A stretch of DNA of 64,000 nt from Flavobacteriales bacterium UBA1494 (GCA_905182175.1 CAJJAT010000026.1:1-64000), one strand, 5' to 3'. Positions 1-9,226 are shown, numbered from the stretch's first letter. Numbers and translations: made by a program. Notes: generated from the letters alone by a model not told the origin.

Positions 1-95
1 GCAGCAAAAAAAATGCCCGATTGGATTCCTGGAGAAAAAATGGTAAAAAAATAAAGAAGTTAATAACCTTACCTATAAGTTTTTACATTCCATAA
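1..95 (+). pseudogene. 3' end of a TonB C-terminal-domain protein, frameshifted
   Basis: The window opens inside a gene. Frame 1 reads AAKKMPDWIPGEKMVKK and stops at 54. The MP.W.PG motif is the hallmark of the TonB_C domain found in energy-transducer-like proteins of Bacteroidota. If one A is added to the A6 run at 35-40, reading continues as NGKKIKKLITLPISFYIP and stops at 93-95. That is the expected last beta-strand (G.x..xx.tLPI.F) of the domain. The visible end is therefore frameshifted by one base, through real decay, slippage or a sequencing error. The 5' part lies outside the window. Confidence 0.7.
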
Positions 96-152
96 CCACC
101 CAATCCACCAACACCACCAACTAAGTAATTATTTCAACTACTAATTTAGTGT

Positions 153-187
153 AACGCCCTTTCTTTTTAAAAGATTGGGCGTTTTTT
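153..187 (+). terminator. Rho-independent terminator after the first TonB-like gene
   Basis: A stem of aacgccc (153-159) pairs with gggcgtt (177-183), with further pairing inside, and is followed by a run of T. It lies about 60 bases after the restored stop codon of the partial TonB_C gene and reads on the plus strand. Confidence 0.75.
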
Positions 188-264
188 GTAACTTGTAAAG
201 TAAAGCTCAGAACATTTCTAGTTAGCCTGCGTACAAACGACATGTTTCATTTAAAACTGATACC

Positions 265-648
265 ATGAAAAATACTTTAATCTTGCAAATGGCACTTTTA
301 GTAAGCTAAGTAACCGTTAGCTTTTCTGGAAATTTTGAGGGGCCAACTCTGGTTGAACAAGCAGAAACAGATCAAAAAGCATCATTCCCCGGAGGGACAG
401 AAAAAATGAACGCTTGGATAAAAGAAAACCTACGAACTCCAAAAGAAGATGTCCGGTATGGTATTGTTAGAGTTGAATTTACTGTAAAAAAAAGTGAAAT
501 GCTTACCAATTTTGTAACTAAAAAAGGCCTTAACGAAGGCATGGATTTTTCCGCTATTGAATGTCTGCAAGCAATGCCAAAATGGAATCCGGCAATAAAA
601 GACCACCAAAAACAAACCTTGCCCCTAAAATTTTCATCTGTCGACTAA
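265..648 (+). pseudogene. TonB C-terminal-domain protein interrupted by a nonsense codon
   Basis: An ATG at 265 opens a hydrophobic leader (MKNTLILQMALLVS) that runs into an in-frame TAA at 307-309. The same frame then continues without a stop to 648. After the stop comes the TonB_C landmark FPGG at about residue 42, then MNAWIKENLRTP, and near the end AMPKWNPA and TLPLKF. The short open frame starting at 406 covers only the C-terminal 80 residues. Proteins of this family are usually small periplasmic proteins with a signal peptide and a TonB_C domain. This copy lies right after a second frameshifted TonB_C gene, so the two look like tandem paralogues that are both damaged. Confidence 0.75.
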
Positions 649-679
649 AGAGTTTAATACGACCAATTAAATTGCGGCT

Positions 680-715
680 AGCCCGTCTTTATTCACCGAT
701 AAAGTTGGGCTTTCT
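680..715. terminator. Imperfect hairpin between convergent genes
   Basis: agcccgtctttat (680-692) pairs imperfectly with ataaagttgggct (699-711) and is followed by tttctttttt. It lies between the TonB_C pseudogene on plus and the enoyl-CoA hydratase on minus. It overlaps the last codons of the latter, so it would mainly terminate plus-strand transcription. Confidence 0.5.
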
Positions 716-1468
716 TTTTTCTAAAAATGCCGCTACACCTTCCCGGTAATCTTTTGTTTCACTTGCTTCAATCTGCAAGTCTGACTCCACTTGTAATTGA
801 GCTGTTAAATCGTTTGTAAGGGCTTTGTTTAATGCTGATTTTGTGAGAGCTAGTCCTTTTGTCGGCATTTTAGCCATTCGGTTAGCTAGTGCATCTACTT
901 CTTCTGAAAATGTTTCGAAGAGAAGTACTTTATAGATCATTCCCATTCTTTCTGCTTCCGCTGCTCCTACTTTATCGCCTAACATAGCCAGTGCACTTGC
1001 TTTTTGGAAACCAATTAAACGGGGTAGAAAGAATGTTCCACCGCTATCTGGAATTAAACCAATTCCAGAAAAAGCTTGAATAAAATTAACTCTTTCATGT
1101 GCCACAACAATGTCGCAAGCTAAGGCTATGTTCGCTCCTGCTCCTGCAGCTACTCCGTTAACAGCTGCAATTACCGGTTTAGGTGCATTTCTAATTTTTT
1201 GAATAATCGGCCCGTAGTGTTCGTCCAGAATTTTTCTAAAACCGGGGTTTTGTGCTTGGTCAGTCACTTCAACCAAATCTTGACCTGCGCAAAAAGCTTT
1301 TCCTTCACCAGTTAACACAATTACGCGAATTTCTTTATCCGCGGTGCACTCTTCTAGATTAGCTTGCAGATTAAGTGCCATTTCTCGGTTAAAACTGTTG
1401 AATGACTTTGGACGATTCAACGTAAGTGTTGCAATGCCGTTCTGTTTGGTAAAAAGTATAGATCCCAT
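689..1468 (-). CDS. paaG: Enoyl-CoA hydratase/isomerase, PaaG type
   Basis: This 259-residue crotonase-fold enzyme has the usual family length. The oxyanion-hole segments are AFCAGQDL (58-65) and NGVAAGAGANIALACD (104-119). GLIPDSGGT (137-145) places an Asp at 141, as in PaaG-type 1,2-epoxyphenylacetyl-CoA isomerases, where the equivalent Asp is catalytic. The family isomerises or hydrates acyl-CoA intermediates in the cytoplasm, in phenylacetate or fatty-acid breakdown. No other paa gene is visible here, so a general beta-oxidation role is possible. The gene stands alone and converges on a decayed TonB-like gene. The family call is firm; the exact substrate is inferred from the Asp motif. 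Confidence 0.82.
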   Translation of the reverse strand: MGSILFTKQNGIATLTLNRPKSFNSFNREMALNLQANLEECTADKEIRVIVLTGEGKAFCAGQDLVEVTDQAQNPGFRKILDEHYGPIIQKIRNAPKPVIAAVNGVAAGAGANIALACDIVVAHERVNFIQAFSGIGLIPDSGGTFFLPRLIGFQKASALAMLGDKVGAAEAERMGMIYKVLLFETFSEEVDALANRMAKMPTKGLALTKSALNKALTNDLTAQLQVESDLQIEASETKDYREGVAAFLEKRKPNFIGE

Positions 1469-1568
1469 GCTTATTATTTGAAATTCGAAGGTAAGAAAAG
1501 GCGAAGATAAACGACTGCAATTTTTATAAAATACTTCATCATATTACGTTTTAAAGTAACTTTACAAA

Positions 1569-2762
1569 GTGGGTGAAGACCAAGATTTTTTTAGACAACA
1601 TTTAGCGCAGACTACTCCGTTTCCTTTTGGAATAAAAGTGAGTCATGCTAAAGGCAGTTACATTTACGACAAAAATGGTAAAGCGCATTTAGATTTAGTT
1701 TCTGGTATTGCGGTAAGCGCTCTGGGCCACGGACATCCAAAGATCTTAGAAGCTATAAAAAAGCAGAGCGAAAAGCATTTACACGTAATGGTTTATGGTG
1801 AATTTGAACAAGATGCCCAGAACGATTTAGCGAAAGAATTACTTCTGACATTACCCTCCAGTTTAAATTCGTTTTACTTTGTAAACTCTGGTACTGAAGC
1901 TATTGAAGCAGCCTTGAAATTGGCAAAAAAAGTGACAGGAAATCAGGAGATTATTGCTTTCGAAAAAGCATATCACGGAAGTACTCACGGTGCATTAAGC
2001 TTGAGTTCAAATGAAGTTAAAAAAGCCCCGTTTGAGCCCTTACTTCCTCAGGTGAGCCACATACAACTAAATAATTACGAAAATTTAAACCGCATAAGCA
2101 AAACAACAGCCTGCGTAATTTTAGAAACGATACAGGGCGATGCTGGAGTTCGTTTTCCAGAGAAGGAATATTTAAAAGCCCTTCGAAAAAAATGTGACGA
2201 AACCTGCACGATTTTAATCTTTGATGAAATTCAGTGCGGCATGGGAAGAACCGGGAAAATGTGGGCTTTTGAGCATTACGACGTTGTTCCTGATTTTTTA
2301 GTAGCCGGCAAAGCTCTTGGTGGAGGAATGCCAATTGGTTGTTTAATGGCCGAGCGCAAATTAATGCTCCAATTTAGTGAGAACCCAATGTTAGGGCACA
2401 TTACAACGTTTGGCGGTCACCCCCTTGTTTGCGCCACAGCAGCAGCGGGTCTAAAAATAATTCGAGAAGAGAAACTACTGGAAGAGTTACCTAAAAAAGA
2501 ACAACTGTTCGCAAAACTATTACAGCACAATGCAATAGTAGAAGTTCGGCAATTGGGCTTAATGTTGGCCGTTGAATTAAAAAATGAGGAACAAGTGCAA
2601 CAGGTAGTTTTAAAAGGAATGGAGCGAGGAATTATTCTATTTTGGTTTTTATCCACTCCAAACGCCTTTCGCTTAGCCCCCCCTCTAAACATTTCAGAAA
2701 GTGAAATTATAGAAGGTTGCAGCGCCATACTAGCGCTTTTAGATAAGCTTAAAGTTTCGTAA
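1569..2762 (+). CDS. Class III pyridoxal-phosphate aminotransferase
   Basis: This 397-residue fold-type I aminotransferase belongs to the acetylornithine/4-aminobutyrate group. Visible landmarks are VNSGTEA (105-111, phosphate binding), YHG (135-137), the cofactor-binding acid in FDEIQCGMGRTG (218-229), and the Schiff-base lysine K248 in VAGKALGGGMP. The start is GTG, giving MGEDQDFF; no in-frame ATG lies nearby. Proteins of this subgroup in Bacteroidota are usually annotated only as aspartate aminotransferase family. There are no arginine or lysine biosynthesis genes beside it, so the amino donor and acceptor cannot be assigned. It lies 57 bases upstream of the DUF2911 gene. Confidence 0.85.
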   Translation: MGEDQDFFRQHLAQTTPFPFGIKVSHAKGSYIYDKNGKAHLDLVSGIAVSALGHGHPKILEAIKKQSEKHLHVMVYGEFEQDAQNDLAKELLLTLPSSLNSFYFVNSGTEAIEAALKLAKKVTGNQEIIAFEKAYHGSTHGALSLSSNEVKKAPFEPLLPQVSHIQLNNYENLNRISKTTACVILETIQGDAGVRFPEKEYLKALRKKCDETCTILIFDEIQCGMGRTGKMWAFEHYDVVPDFLVAGKALGGGMPIGCLMAERKLMLQFSENPMLGHITTFGGHPLVCATAAAGLKIIREEKLLEELPKKEQLFAKLLQHNAIVEVRQLGLMLAVELKNEEQVQQVVLKGMERGIILFWFLSTPNAFRLAPPLNISESEIIEGCSAILALLDKLKVS

Positions 2763-2819
2763 AAAAACTTTTTTAGCAAACAAGAATTTGATAGTTTAGC
2801 AGAACTTAAAAATAAAAAA

Positions 2820-3326
2820 ATGAAAAAATTAAACAGTATTCTAATCGCTTTATTTATAATTAGTGGATTTTCAGCAAATGCTCAAGGAAAAGCAGCAAAA
2901 AGTCCTGCAATGGAAACCAAAGCGATAATTGGCAATGTTGAAGTTAGGATTACCTATTGCAGCCCTTCTGTAAGAGATAGAGAAATTTTTGGAGGTTTGG
3001 AGCCTTTTGGCAAGGTTTGGAGAGCCGGAGCAAATGAAGCAACTACCATGAGCTTTAGTAATGCAGTTACAATAAATGGTTCAAAATTGTCTGCAGGTAC
3101 TTATTCTTTCTTCGTTACACCAAGTAAAGAGGATAACTGGGAGGTGATATTTAACAGCGAAGCAAAGCAATGGGGTGTATATAAATTAGATCGAAAAAAA
3201 GATGTGCTAGTAAGTGAAGCTTCAGTTACTGCAATTGACAAAAACGAGAAACTCAAATACAGCATAGAAGGTAATTTCATACACCTTGATTGGGATACTA
3301 AAAGAGTTAGTATTCGAGTAAATTAA
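2820..3326 (+). CDS. DUF2911 secreted protein
   Basis: The 168-residue protein has a Sec signal peptide (MKKLNSILIALFIISGFSANA, cleavage near 21) followed by a single DUF2911 domain. Typical family landmarks are visible: ITYCSPSVRDREIFGGLEPFG, then KVWRAGANEAT (around 65-75), and LSAGTYSFFVTP (about 96-107). DUF2911 is common in Bacteroidota and has no assigned function. The protein should be periplasmic. It stands 57 bases after the aminotransferase and 38 before kdsA on the same strand, so the three may be co-transcribed although their functions look unrelated. Confidence 0.88.
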   Translation: MKKLNSILIALFIISGFSANAQGKAAKSPAMETKAIIGNVEVRITYCSPSVRDREIFGGLEPFGKVWRAGANEATTMSFSNAVTINGSKLSAGTYSFFVTPSKEDNWEVIFNSEAKQWGVYKLDRKKDVLVSEASVTAIDKNEKLKYSIEGNFIHLDWDTKRVSIRVN

Positions 3327-3364
3327 ATAGATCCTTCTACATACCCATTAAGATTATAAGCAAC

Positions 3365-4174
3365 ATGCCTAAGACCCTTGCAAACATAAAAAACCTAACT
3401 TCTGATAACTTCTTCTTATTAGCAGGACCATGTGCCATAGAGGGAGAGAAAATGGCTTTTGAAATTGCTGAAAGAATTCATGACATTACAACTCGGTTAG
3501 AGATTCCTTGGATTTTTAAAGGATCTTACCGTAAGGCCAATCGTTCAAGGCTCGACTCTTTTACTGGAATTGGAGATGAGAAAGCGCTAAAAATTTTAAA
3601 ATCTGTAGGGCTTAAATTTGACGTCCCTGTGGTGACTGATATTCATTCAGCTCAAGAAGCAATACTAGCGGCGCATTATGTGGACGTTTTGCAAATACCG
3701 GCTTTCTTATGCCGTCAGACTGACTTATTGGTTGCTGCGGCCAAAACTGGCAAAGTAATCAACATCAAAAAAGGGCAGTTTTTAGCACCTGAGTCGATGC
3801 AATTTGCTGTTAATAAAGTGAAAGAATCTGGAAATAATAAGGTTTGGTTAACCGATCGTGGAACCATGTTTGGTTACCAAGACATGGTGGTAGATTTTAG
3901 AGGTATTCCTAAAATGAAGCATTACGCTCCAACTATTATGGACATTACTCATTCTTTACAACAACCGAATCAGAGTTCAGGAGTTACCGGCGGACAACCA
4001 GAAATGATCGAGACGATTGGGAAAGCCGCTATTGCAGCCGGAGCAGATGGTATTTTTATTGAAACACACTACGACCCTTCTGTTGCAAAATCTGACGGAG
4101 CAAATATGTTGCATTTAGATCATTTAGAAGATTTACTGACCAAATTAGTTCGAGTTCGACAAGCAGTGATTTAA
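3365..4174 (+). CDS. kdsA: 3-deoxy-8-phosphooctulonate (KDO-8-P) synthase
   Basis: KdsA condenses phosphoenolpyruvate with arabinose 5-phosphate to make KDO 8-phosphate, the first committed step towards the KDO of lipopolysaccharide inner core. The 269-residue length fits the family. Active-site segments include AGPCAIEGE (20-28), FKGSYRKANRSR (51-62), LQIPAFLCRQTDLL (near 117-130), NIKKGQFLAP, LTDRGTMFGY, and a C-terminal IFIETHYDPSVAKSDGANML. It is cytoplasmic. No other KDO genes are adjacent. The assignment is secure from the many conserved substrate-binding segments. Confidence 0.96.
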   Translation: MPKTLANIKNLTSDNFFLLAGPCAIEGEKMAFEIAERIHDITTRLEIPWIFKGSYRKANRSRLDSFTGIGDEKALKILKSVGLKFDVPVVTDIHSAQEAILAAHYVDVLQIPAFLCRQTDLLVAAAKTGKVINIKKGQFLAPESMQFAVNKVKESGNNKVWLTDRGTMFGYQDMVVDFRGIPKMKHYAPTIMDITHSLQQPNQSSGVTGGQPEMIETIGKAAIAAGADGIFIETHYDPSVAKSDGANMLHLDHLEDLLTKLVRVRQAVI

Positions 4175-4336
4175 TTTTAACACACAATTTTGTTAGTAGA
4201 GTATTATTTTATAGCTTTGACTATCAATTTACCTTTATTTCAACAGGTAAGAAATCCTTCCGGATAAGTACCTCGTGAAACCTTAGTGACTTGATTTTGA
4301 AAGAATAATTTAACATTCTAAATAAGACATTTCAAT

Positions 4337-4386
4337 ATAACACGGATATAATTGCTCTTCATTATATGCAAGTGTTATGAGCAATT
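4337..4386 (+). repeat. Nested attC-like stem-loop with pseudoknot potential
   Basis: An outer stem ATAACAC (4337-4343)/GTGTTAT (4372-4378) encloses an inner stem ATATAAT (4346-4352)/ATTATAT (4361-4367). Both are perfect 7-bp matches separated by short asymmetric bulges, with an 8-base loop. The loop bases TGCTC (4353-4357) can also pair with GAGCA (4379-4383) just outside, giving a pseudoknot. The two-box arrangement recalls integron attC sites, but it is shorter than typical and no integrase is present. It lies 28 bases before the ATG at 4414. Confidence 0.5.
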
Positions 4387-4477
4387 TAAAAAAACGAATT
4401 GTCCTGAAATTGTATGAAAAAAAAACAAATAAAAACGAATACTCGGAATAGTATTTATTACTGCCAGCGTAAGCTCT

Positions 4478-5467
4478 TTGGCGTTCGTACCATGGATTTT
4501 AGTAAAGGCTTGGATTTTGCCACTACCTGCAGTGGTTCAAGAACAAGTAAATGAAGCCATTGGTCATGGTTTTGATGGAATGATTGTTTACGTAGACCAA
4601 GCAGGTAAGCCAGCGGAGTTTTACGCCGCAGGCTGGCATGACCGAAAAAAGAAAATTCCTGCCGACTCGAAAGCCCTTTTCAAGATTGGTAGTATTAGCA
4701 AGTTATATGTTGCTGTTGCTGTCGCTAAATTTATAAGTAACAAACGTTTGTATTTAGATAAAACGCTCGCTGATTACGTTCCGGAACTTGTGGGAAGAAT
4801 TGAAAATGCGGATAACATTACCTTGAGAATGATGATACAACACAGAAGTGGCATTCCCGATTTCACCCACACTTCCGGCTATTGGGAAGCCCCACCGAAA
4901 GCCAATAGTGAAAATCTTGAGTTGGTGCTGGATAAGACTGCCGACTTTGAACCTGATAAAAAATACAAATATTCAAATACAAATTATTTGTTGATAGGTA
5001 ACATACTTGATAAAATATTGGGATACAGCCATCACCAATATATCAAAAGGGAGATTTTGATACCGCTTGAGCTGAACAATACTTACAATTTGCTTAGTGA
5101 AGTAAATATAGACGATGTTATGAGTGGGTATCATGTAGGTTATGATGAAGATTTAAAGTATAATGATTTCATAAAACCTGCCGGCTCAATGATAGCTGCA
5201 GCGATGGATGTAGCCGTATTCTTGCGGGCATTGAATGATGGTTCGGTGTTTAATAAAGGAGAACAGGAAATTTATTCCTCCATTTACGCTTACAAACATA
5301 CAGGTCTGCTTCCTGGCTATCAGAGTTTTGCAGAATTCCACAAAGACATAGACACAGTGGTTATTCAGTTTAATAATACAACTAATTTTGGTGGATATGA
5401 CTGGAATTTAGCGGAAATCATATATGGTCGTATCGTAAAAATAGTGAGAAGTAAAAAAGGCTCCTAA
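4478..5467 (+). CDS. Serine beta-lactamase-fold hydrolase with frameshifted leader
   Basis: The 329-residue open frame holds a class C beta-lactamase/D-aminopeptidase-type domain. The catalytic SxxK is S72-I-S-K75 (GSISKLY), the YxN motif is Y165-S-N167, and the third motif is HTG (274-276). In this frame the first usable codon is a TTG at 4478. Upstream, an ATG at 4414 begins MKKKQIKTN but runs out of frame. Removing one A from the A5 run at 4431-4435 would join it to ILGIVFITASVSSLAF, giving a credible N-terminal membrane anchor. The annotated start is therefore probably artificial and the true gene likely spans 4414-5467 with a -1 shift. Family members hydrolyse peptides, esters or lactams in the periplasm; the substrate is unknown. 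Confidence 0.8.
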   Translation: MAFVPWILVKAWILPLPAVVQEQVNEAIGHGFDGMIVYVDQAGKPAEFYAAGWHDRKKKIPADSKALFKIGSISKLYVAVAVAKFISNKRLYLDKTLADYVPELVGRIENADNITLRMMIQHRSGIPDFTHTSGYWEAPPKANSENLELVLDKTADFEPDKKYKYSNTNYLLIGNILDKILGYSHHQYIKREILIPLELNNTYNLLSEVNIDDVMSGYHVGYDEDLKYNDFIKPAGSMIAAAMDVAVFLRALNDGSVFNKGEQEIYSSIYAYKHTGLLPGYQSFAEFHKDIDTVVIQFNNTTNFGGYDWNLAEIIYGRIVKIVRSKKGS

Positions 5468-6808
5468 CCATGTATATAAAAAACAGGCGAAATAAAACTA
5501 AATTCAAGGTCTGTAACCCCTTTTAACTTCATATCAGTTTGATAATGAATCACTCGAAATCTACTTTATTCCATTTTACCAACGTTAGCAAAATTCTAAA
5601 AAATGACAGATAAGAAAAGTTGGATCAAGATATTTCTCTTCTTTATCCTCAAGCTGAAGACGAAAAATCTGAAGCATTTTATAAATTATTTTGTCAAATA
5701 TTAATTTCATCTACTACATTATAATGTATTCTTATTTCTTTTTACAACAAATGCAACAGTGATAATTGCAGTCATTTGTTTTTTTTGATAAGTGCTGCGA
5801 AATGCGCAATTGGTATCCTTTGCCTAGCTTATCTTTTATTTTCTGAAGTTGAGCTTTCAACGGGCTTTGTTACAAGAGTAACACCCATTAAAGCAATAGA
5901 ATTATGTTGTAAATAAAAAGTACGCGAGGAAGGGTAAGTGCCCAAAAGTTGCCAAGTTTTTAGAGAATATAGCAGTTTTTCATTTACAGCAAAAGAACAG
6001 TACAATGAGAAATTGCTAACTGTATAGGAATAGTTTACACATATTTTTCAGGCTCCATTGAATACCAAATTAAATCCTCTAAGAGAAAAAATCTCCTTTT
6101 ATCTGTTCGATTTGTTCAATAATTTACCAAGCTCTCCAACCGTTTTATTGATCACGGTATTTTCTGACCCTGCATACCCAGCGCAAAATGAAAGACATGA
6201 ACGAAAGCTCAGAGATTAAACAAAGGCGTTAAATTTCTTTGTGAAAAGGCACAACAAGAATAAAACAACATGAAGTTTTACTGTCTAAAACTTCATGTCA
6301 AGTTTATGGTCTTAAAGCAAGTCTTTCTTTGGACAGGGTTCCTCATATTGGTGGCGATTCCAAAAAAATGAAGAAGAAAGGAACAACATATGAAAGATCG
6401 ATTTGTACCATTAAAAAAGAAACATTCAATGTAAAAACTAAAAAATTCCATGAAGTGATAGAGAATAAAACATATCTGCAAACTCTAACTTTTGAAAAGG
6501 ATAAATATTAGAAACACCGGATATAAGAGCAACTATATTGAATAGTTTTAATATAAAGAAAAGCTACGCACGACCCTTGGTATGAAATGATGGCACTCTT
6601 TGGAATGCTCCGTTTCACAAAATAACATTCTCGCCTATTTACAAAACTCGCATGAACAAAATTTAACGCCTCAGACCAATTAAACCATCTTCTTACTTAA
6701 TATTGAGCATGAAATATTCTCATTTTTTCATATCCGACTATCAACTTAACACCACTAGAAAACTATTAATAGCAACTTCTGTTATACTTTCCTATCTCTT
6801 ATACTGTA
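5468..6808. other. 1.3-kb stretch without a convincing gene
   Basis: Both strands are rich in stops. The only longer open frame (6329-6511, 60 residues, rich in Lys) has no recognisable motif. A perfect hairpin lies at 6268-6298. I see nothing else that I can name; the stretch looks like decayed coding sequence. The mnmH promoter should lie at its right end. Confidence 0.5.
6268..6298. repeat. Perfect 13-bp inverted repeat with 5-base loop
   Basis: ACATGAAGTTTTA (6268-6280) and TAAAACTTCATGT (6286-6298) are exact reverse complements around ctgtc. No T-run follows on either side, so it is not an obvious terminator. It is far from any gene end and might be a repeat-element core or an orphan RNA hairpin. 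Confidence 0.7.
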
Positions 6809-7831
6809 ATGAAGCAAATAATTTCCATAGTCTATTACTTTAAGAATTTAGCTCATCTACCCATTATTGATGTGCGGTCCCATGCAGAATTTACGAAAGG
6901 ACACATTATAGGAGCTTACAATGTCGAGTTGTTCACAGATGAAGAGCGCGCGGTGGTTGGTACTGCCTATAAAAAAGAATCGAAAGAAAAGGCAATTGCC
7001 ATTGGATATAAATATGTTACTCCTAAACTCAATGACTTTATCAGTAAATCTCTTGAGATTGCTCCTAAAAAAGAACTTGTTATACTTTGTTGGCGAGGAG
7101 GCATGAGAAGTAACGCTTTTGCAGACCATCTTATCAAGCATGGTTTTGAAAAGGTTTACGTCATTGAAAAAGGATATAAATCTTTTAGAACTCATGTGTT
7201 GGAGTTTTTTGGAAAGCCTTTTAAGCTTAATGTTTTAGGTGGTTATACTGGAACAGGGAAAACTAAAGTACTACATTTTTTAGAAAAAAAAGGACAACAA
7301 GTTATTGACTTAGAAGGAATAGCAAATCACAGAGGGTCTTCATTTGGAGGCATAGGTCTTGCGGCGCAACCAACAAATGAGCATTTTGAGAATAAACTAT
7401 TCTCCAAATTACAAGGCTTAAATCCGACTAAGTCCATATGGCTTGAGGATGAAAGCAGAGCCATTGGAAGTGTATTCATTCCCGAACTATTTTATGCTAC
7501 TATGAGTACCATGCCTGTATATTTACTTGATATACCACTTCAGGAGAGGGTAATCCATTTGGTAGATATCTACGCTGATCTTAACTCTAACCAATTAGCA
7601 GATGCGATTAGTCGAATAAGTAAAAGACTGGGTTACGATAATGCTAAATTTGCTTTGGATGAACTTGAAAACAAAAATTATGACAAAGTGGTCACGCTTA
7701 CGCTTGTCTATTATGATAAATGTTACTTAAAGGGTTTACAAAAACGTGATCAATCGAGCATTATGTCCTACACGTTTCCAAGCGTGAAACCTGAAGAAAC
7801 AGCAGATTTTTTAATAAGCAAAACAAATTGA
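6809..7831 (+). CDS. mnmH: tRNA 2-selenouridine synthase MnmH (SelU/YbbB)
   Basis: MnmH replaces sulfur by selenium at the wobble 2-thiouridine of tRNAs for Lys, Glu and Gln, using selenophosphate. The 340-residue protein has an N-terminal rhodanese domain (about 12-135) with the catalytic Cys94 in [11 protein letters not shown]-terminal P-loop domain begins with GGYTGTGKT (144-152). It is slightly shorter than the E. coli protein. Its stop codon lies only 2 bases before the selD ATG, so the two genes form an operon that supplies and uses selenophosphate. No selA, selB or selenocysteine tRNA gene is visible in the window. Confidence 0.95.
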   Translation: MKQIISIVYYFKNLAHLPIIDVRSHAEFTKGHIIGAYNVELFTDEERAVVGTAYKKESKEKAIAIGYKYVTPKLNDFISKSLEIAPKKELVILCWRGGMRSNAFADHLIKHGFEKVYVIEKGYKSFRTHVLEFFGKPFKLNVLGGYTGTGKTKVLHFLEKKGQQVIDLEGIANHRGSSFGGIGLAAQPTNEHFENKLFSKLQGLNPTKSIWLEDESRAIGSVFIPELFYATMSTMPVYLLDIPLQERVIHLVDIYADLNSNQLADAISRISKRLGYDNAKFALDELENKNYDKVVTLTLVYYDKCYLKGLQKRDQSSIMSYTFPSVKPEETADFLISKTN

Positions 7832-7833
7832 AA

Positions 7834-8871
7834 ATGGTCGAGGCTATAAAATTAACTTCTTACAGTCATGGCGCAGGTTGCGGTTGTAAAATATCACCAA
7901 AGGTTTTAACGACCATCTTAGCATCTAGTTCACCAAAAGTGGAAGACAAACGTCTCTTAGTGGGCAACGATACCAGGGATGATGCTGCGGTTTACGACAT
8001 GGGAAATGGGGTAGGTATCATCAGCACCACAGATTTCTTTTTACCCATTGTTGACGATCCCTTCACCTTTGGAAGAATTGCGGCTACAAATGCCATCAGC
8101 GATATTTATGCAATGGGTGGAAAGCCATTAATGGCAATTGCTATTTTAGGATGGCCCATTGATAAACTAGCTCCTGAGGTTGCTGCTCAAGTAATGGAAG
8201 GTGGCAGAAAAGCTTGCAATGATGCGGGAATAATACTTGCCGGAGGACACAGCATTGATAATCCAGAACCTATATTTGGACTTGCGGTTACTGGTTCTGT
8301 TGCCATCCCTAAATTAAAACAGAATGATAAAGCACAAGCAGGAAGTGTCCTTTATCTTACAAAACCTTTGGGTATTGGTATTTTAGCCACCGCACAAAAG
8401 AAAGGCATTTTAGATGCAGCACACAAAGATATCGCAGCCAATTCTATGATAATTTTAAATGATGTTGGACTGGAGCTTTCAGAAATTAATGAAGTAACAG
8501 CACTAACCGATGTAACAGGTTTTGGTCTCATGGGACATTTACTTGAAGTGTGCGAAGGAAGTAATGTATCTGCCCTTATTCACTCTAAAAAAGTTCCTAT
8601 TTTCGAAGAAATTCATACGTATATCGATAAAAAATGTATCCCCGGTGGAACAACCAGAAACTGGGAAAGTTATGGTCACAAGATTCATATAGACGATGAA
8701 AAACTACGAAATATCTTATGCGACCCCCAAACTAGCGGAGGATTGTTAATAGCGGTTAAAAAAGAAGCTGCCCACAAAATTGAAGCTTTACTAAAAAGAA
8801 AAGGACTTTATGCTGAAGCAATTGGCGAACTTACAGAAAAATCAGAATTCCCGATATACGTTAAGGGATGA
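7834..8871 (+). CDS. selD: Selenide, water dikinase (selenophosphate synthetase)
   Basis: SelD makes selenophosphate from selenide and ATP. The 345-residue protein starts MVEAIKLTS from the ATG at 7834; an overlapping TTG at 7828 is possible but less likely. The active-site segment [11 protein letters not shown] (12-22) carries the catalytic Cys (C16) and Lys (K19) in the same context as the E. coli enzyme, with Cys and not selenocysteine. [11 protein letters not shown] and [21 protein letters not shown] are the nucleotide-binding and metal-binding AIRS-type segments, and [11 protein letters not shown] is near the C-terminus. Coupling to mnmH suggests its product goes to tRNA selenation. Confidence 0.96.
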   Translation: MVEAIKLTSYSHGAGCGCKISPKVLTTILASSSPKVEDKRLLVGNDTRDDAAVYDMGNGVGIISTTDFFLPIVDDPFTFGRIAATNAISDIYAMGGKPLMAIAILGWPIDKLAPEVAAQVMEGGRKACNDAGIILAGGHSIDNPEPIFGLAVTGSVAIPKLKQNDKAQAGSVLYLTKPLGIGILATAQKKGILDAAHKDIAANSMIILNDVGLELSEINEVTALTDVTGFGLMGHLLEVCEGSNVSALIHSKKVPIFEEIHTYIDKKCIPGGTTRNWESYGHKIHIDDEKLRNILCDPQTSGGLLIAVKKEAAHKIEALLKRKGLYAEAIGELTEKSEFPIYVKG

Positions 8872-9226
8872 TTGTTTGCAATGCCATCCGATCAGTTCTC
8901 TTTTTGACAGTCTAAGGTCAAAATATCTAAACATTCTTTTATGCTATTTGTAGAATACTCTTCGGCTTCCTCAAAGAAATAGTTGTAAGAGTTGCTAGGT
9001 TAGAATTGGTAACGGTCCTTTACTCATAATAGAATATGTTGATTATTACTGAAGGATTTGGATAAAGACTCTTTGACACTGAACTTAAAAAGAATAGACA
9101 ATACCCTTTTTAAGGTTCTAATAATTTGATGACAAATTACCGATGCTGTAACTAGAGTTAATCTATTAAATGTCAAATGAAATAAGGTATTCCGTCAAGC
9201 CCCCTGAAAACAAAATTTAAAACACC
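8872..9226. other. Intergenic stretch, possibly decayed
   Basis: No start-to-stop gene is visible. On the minus strand a short open run near 8905-9000 reads PSNSYNYFFEEAEEYSTNSI and on to a stop. It is a possible C-terminal scrap of an unidentified protein. Nothing else is recognisable. Confidence 0.4.

Noticed and set aside
4337-4378. Full integron with attC arrays
   Set aside because: Only one attC-like hairpin is seen, no integrase and no cassette array; kept only as a finding.
6329-6511. 60-residue Lys-rich frame in the gene-free stretch
   Set aside because: No family, no clear ribosome site and many stops around it; could be a scrap of a dead gene.
7834-8871. Selenocysteine (UGA) codon in selD
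   Set aside because: The active-site codon is a normal Cys (HGAGCGCK); no in-frame TGA is present.
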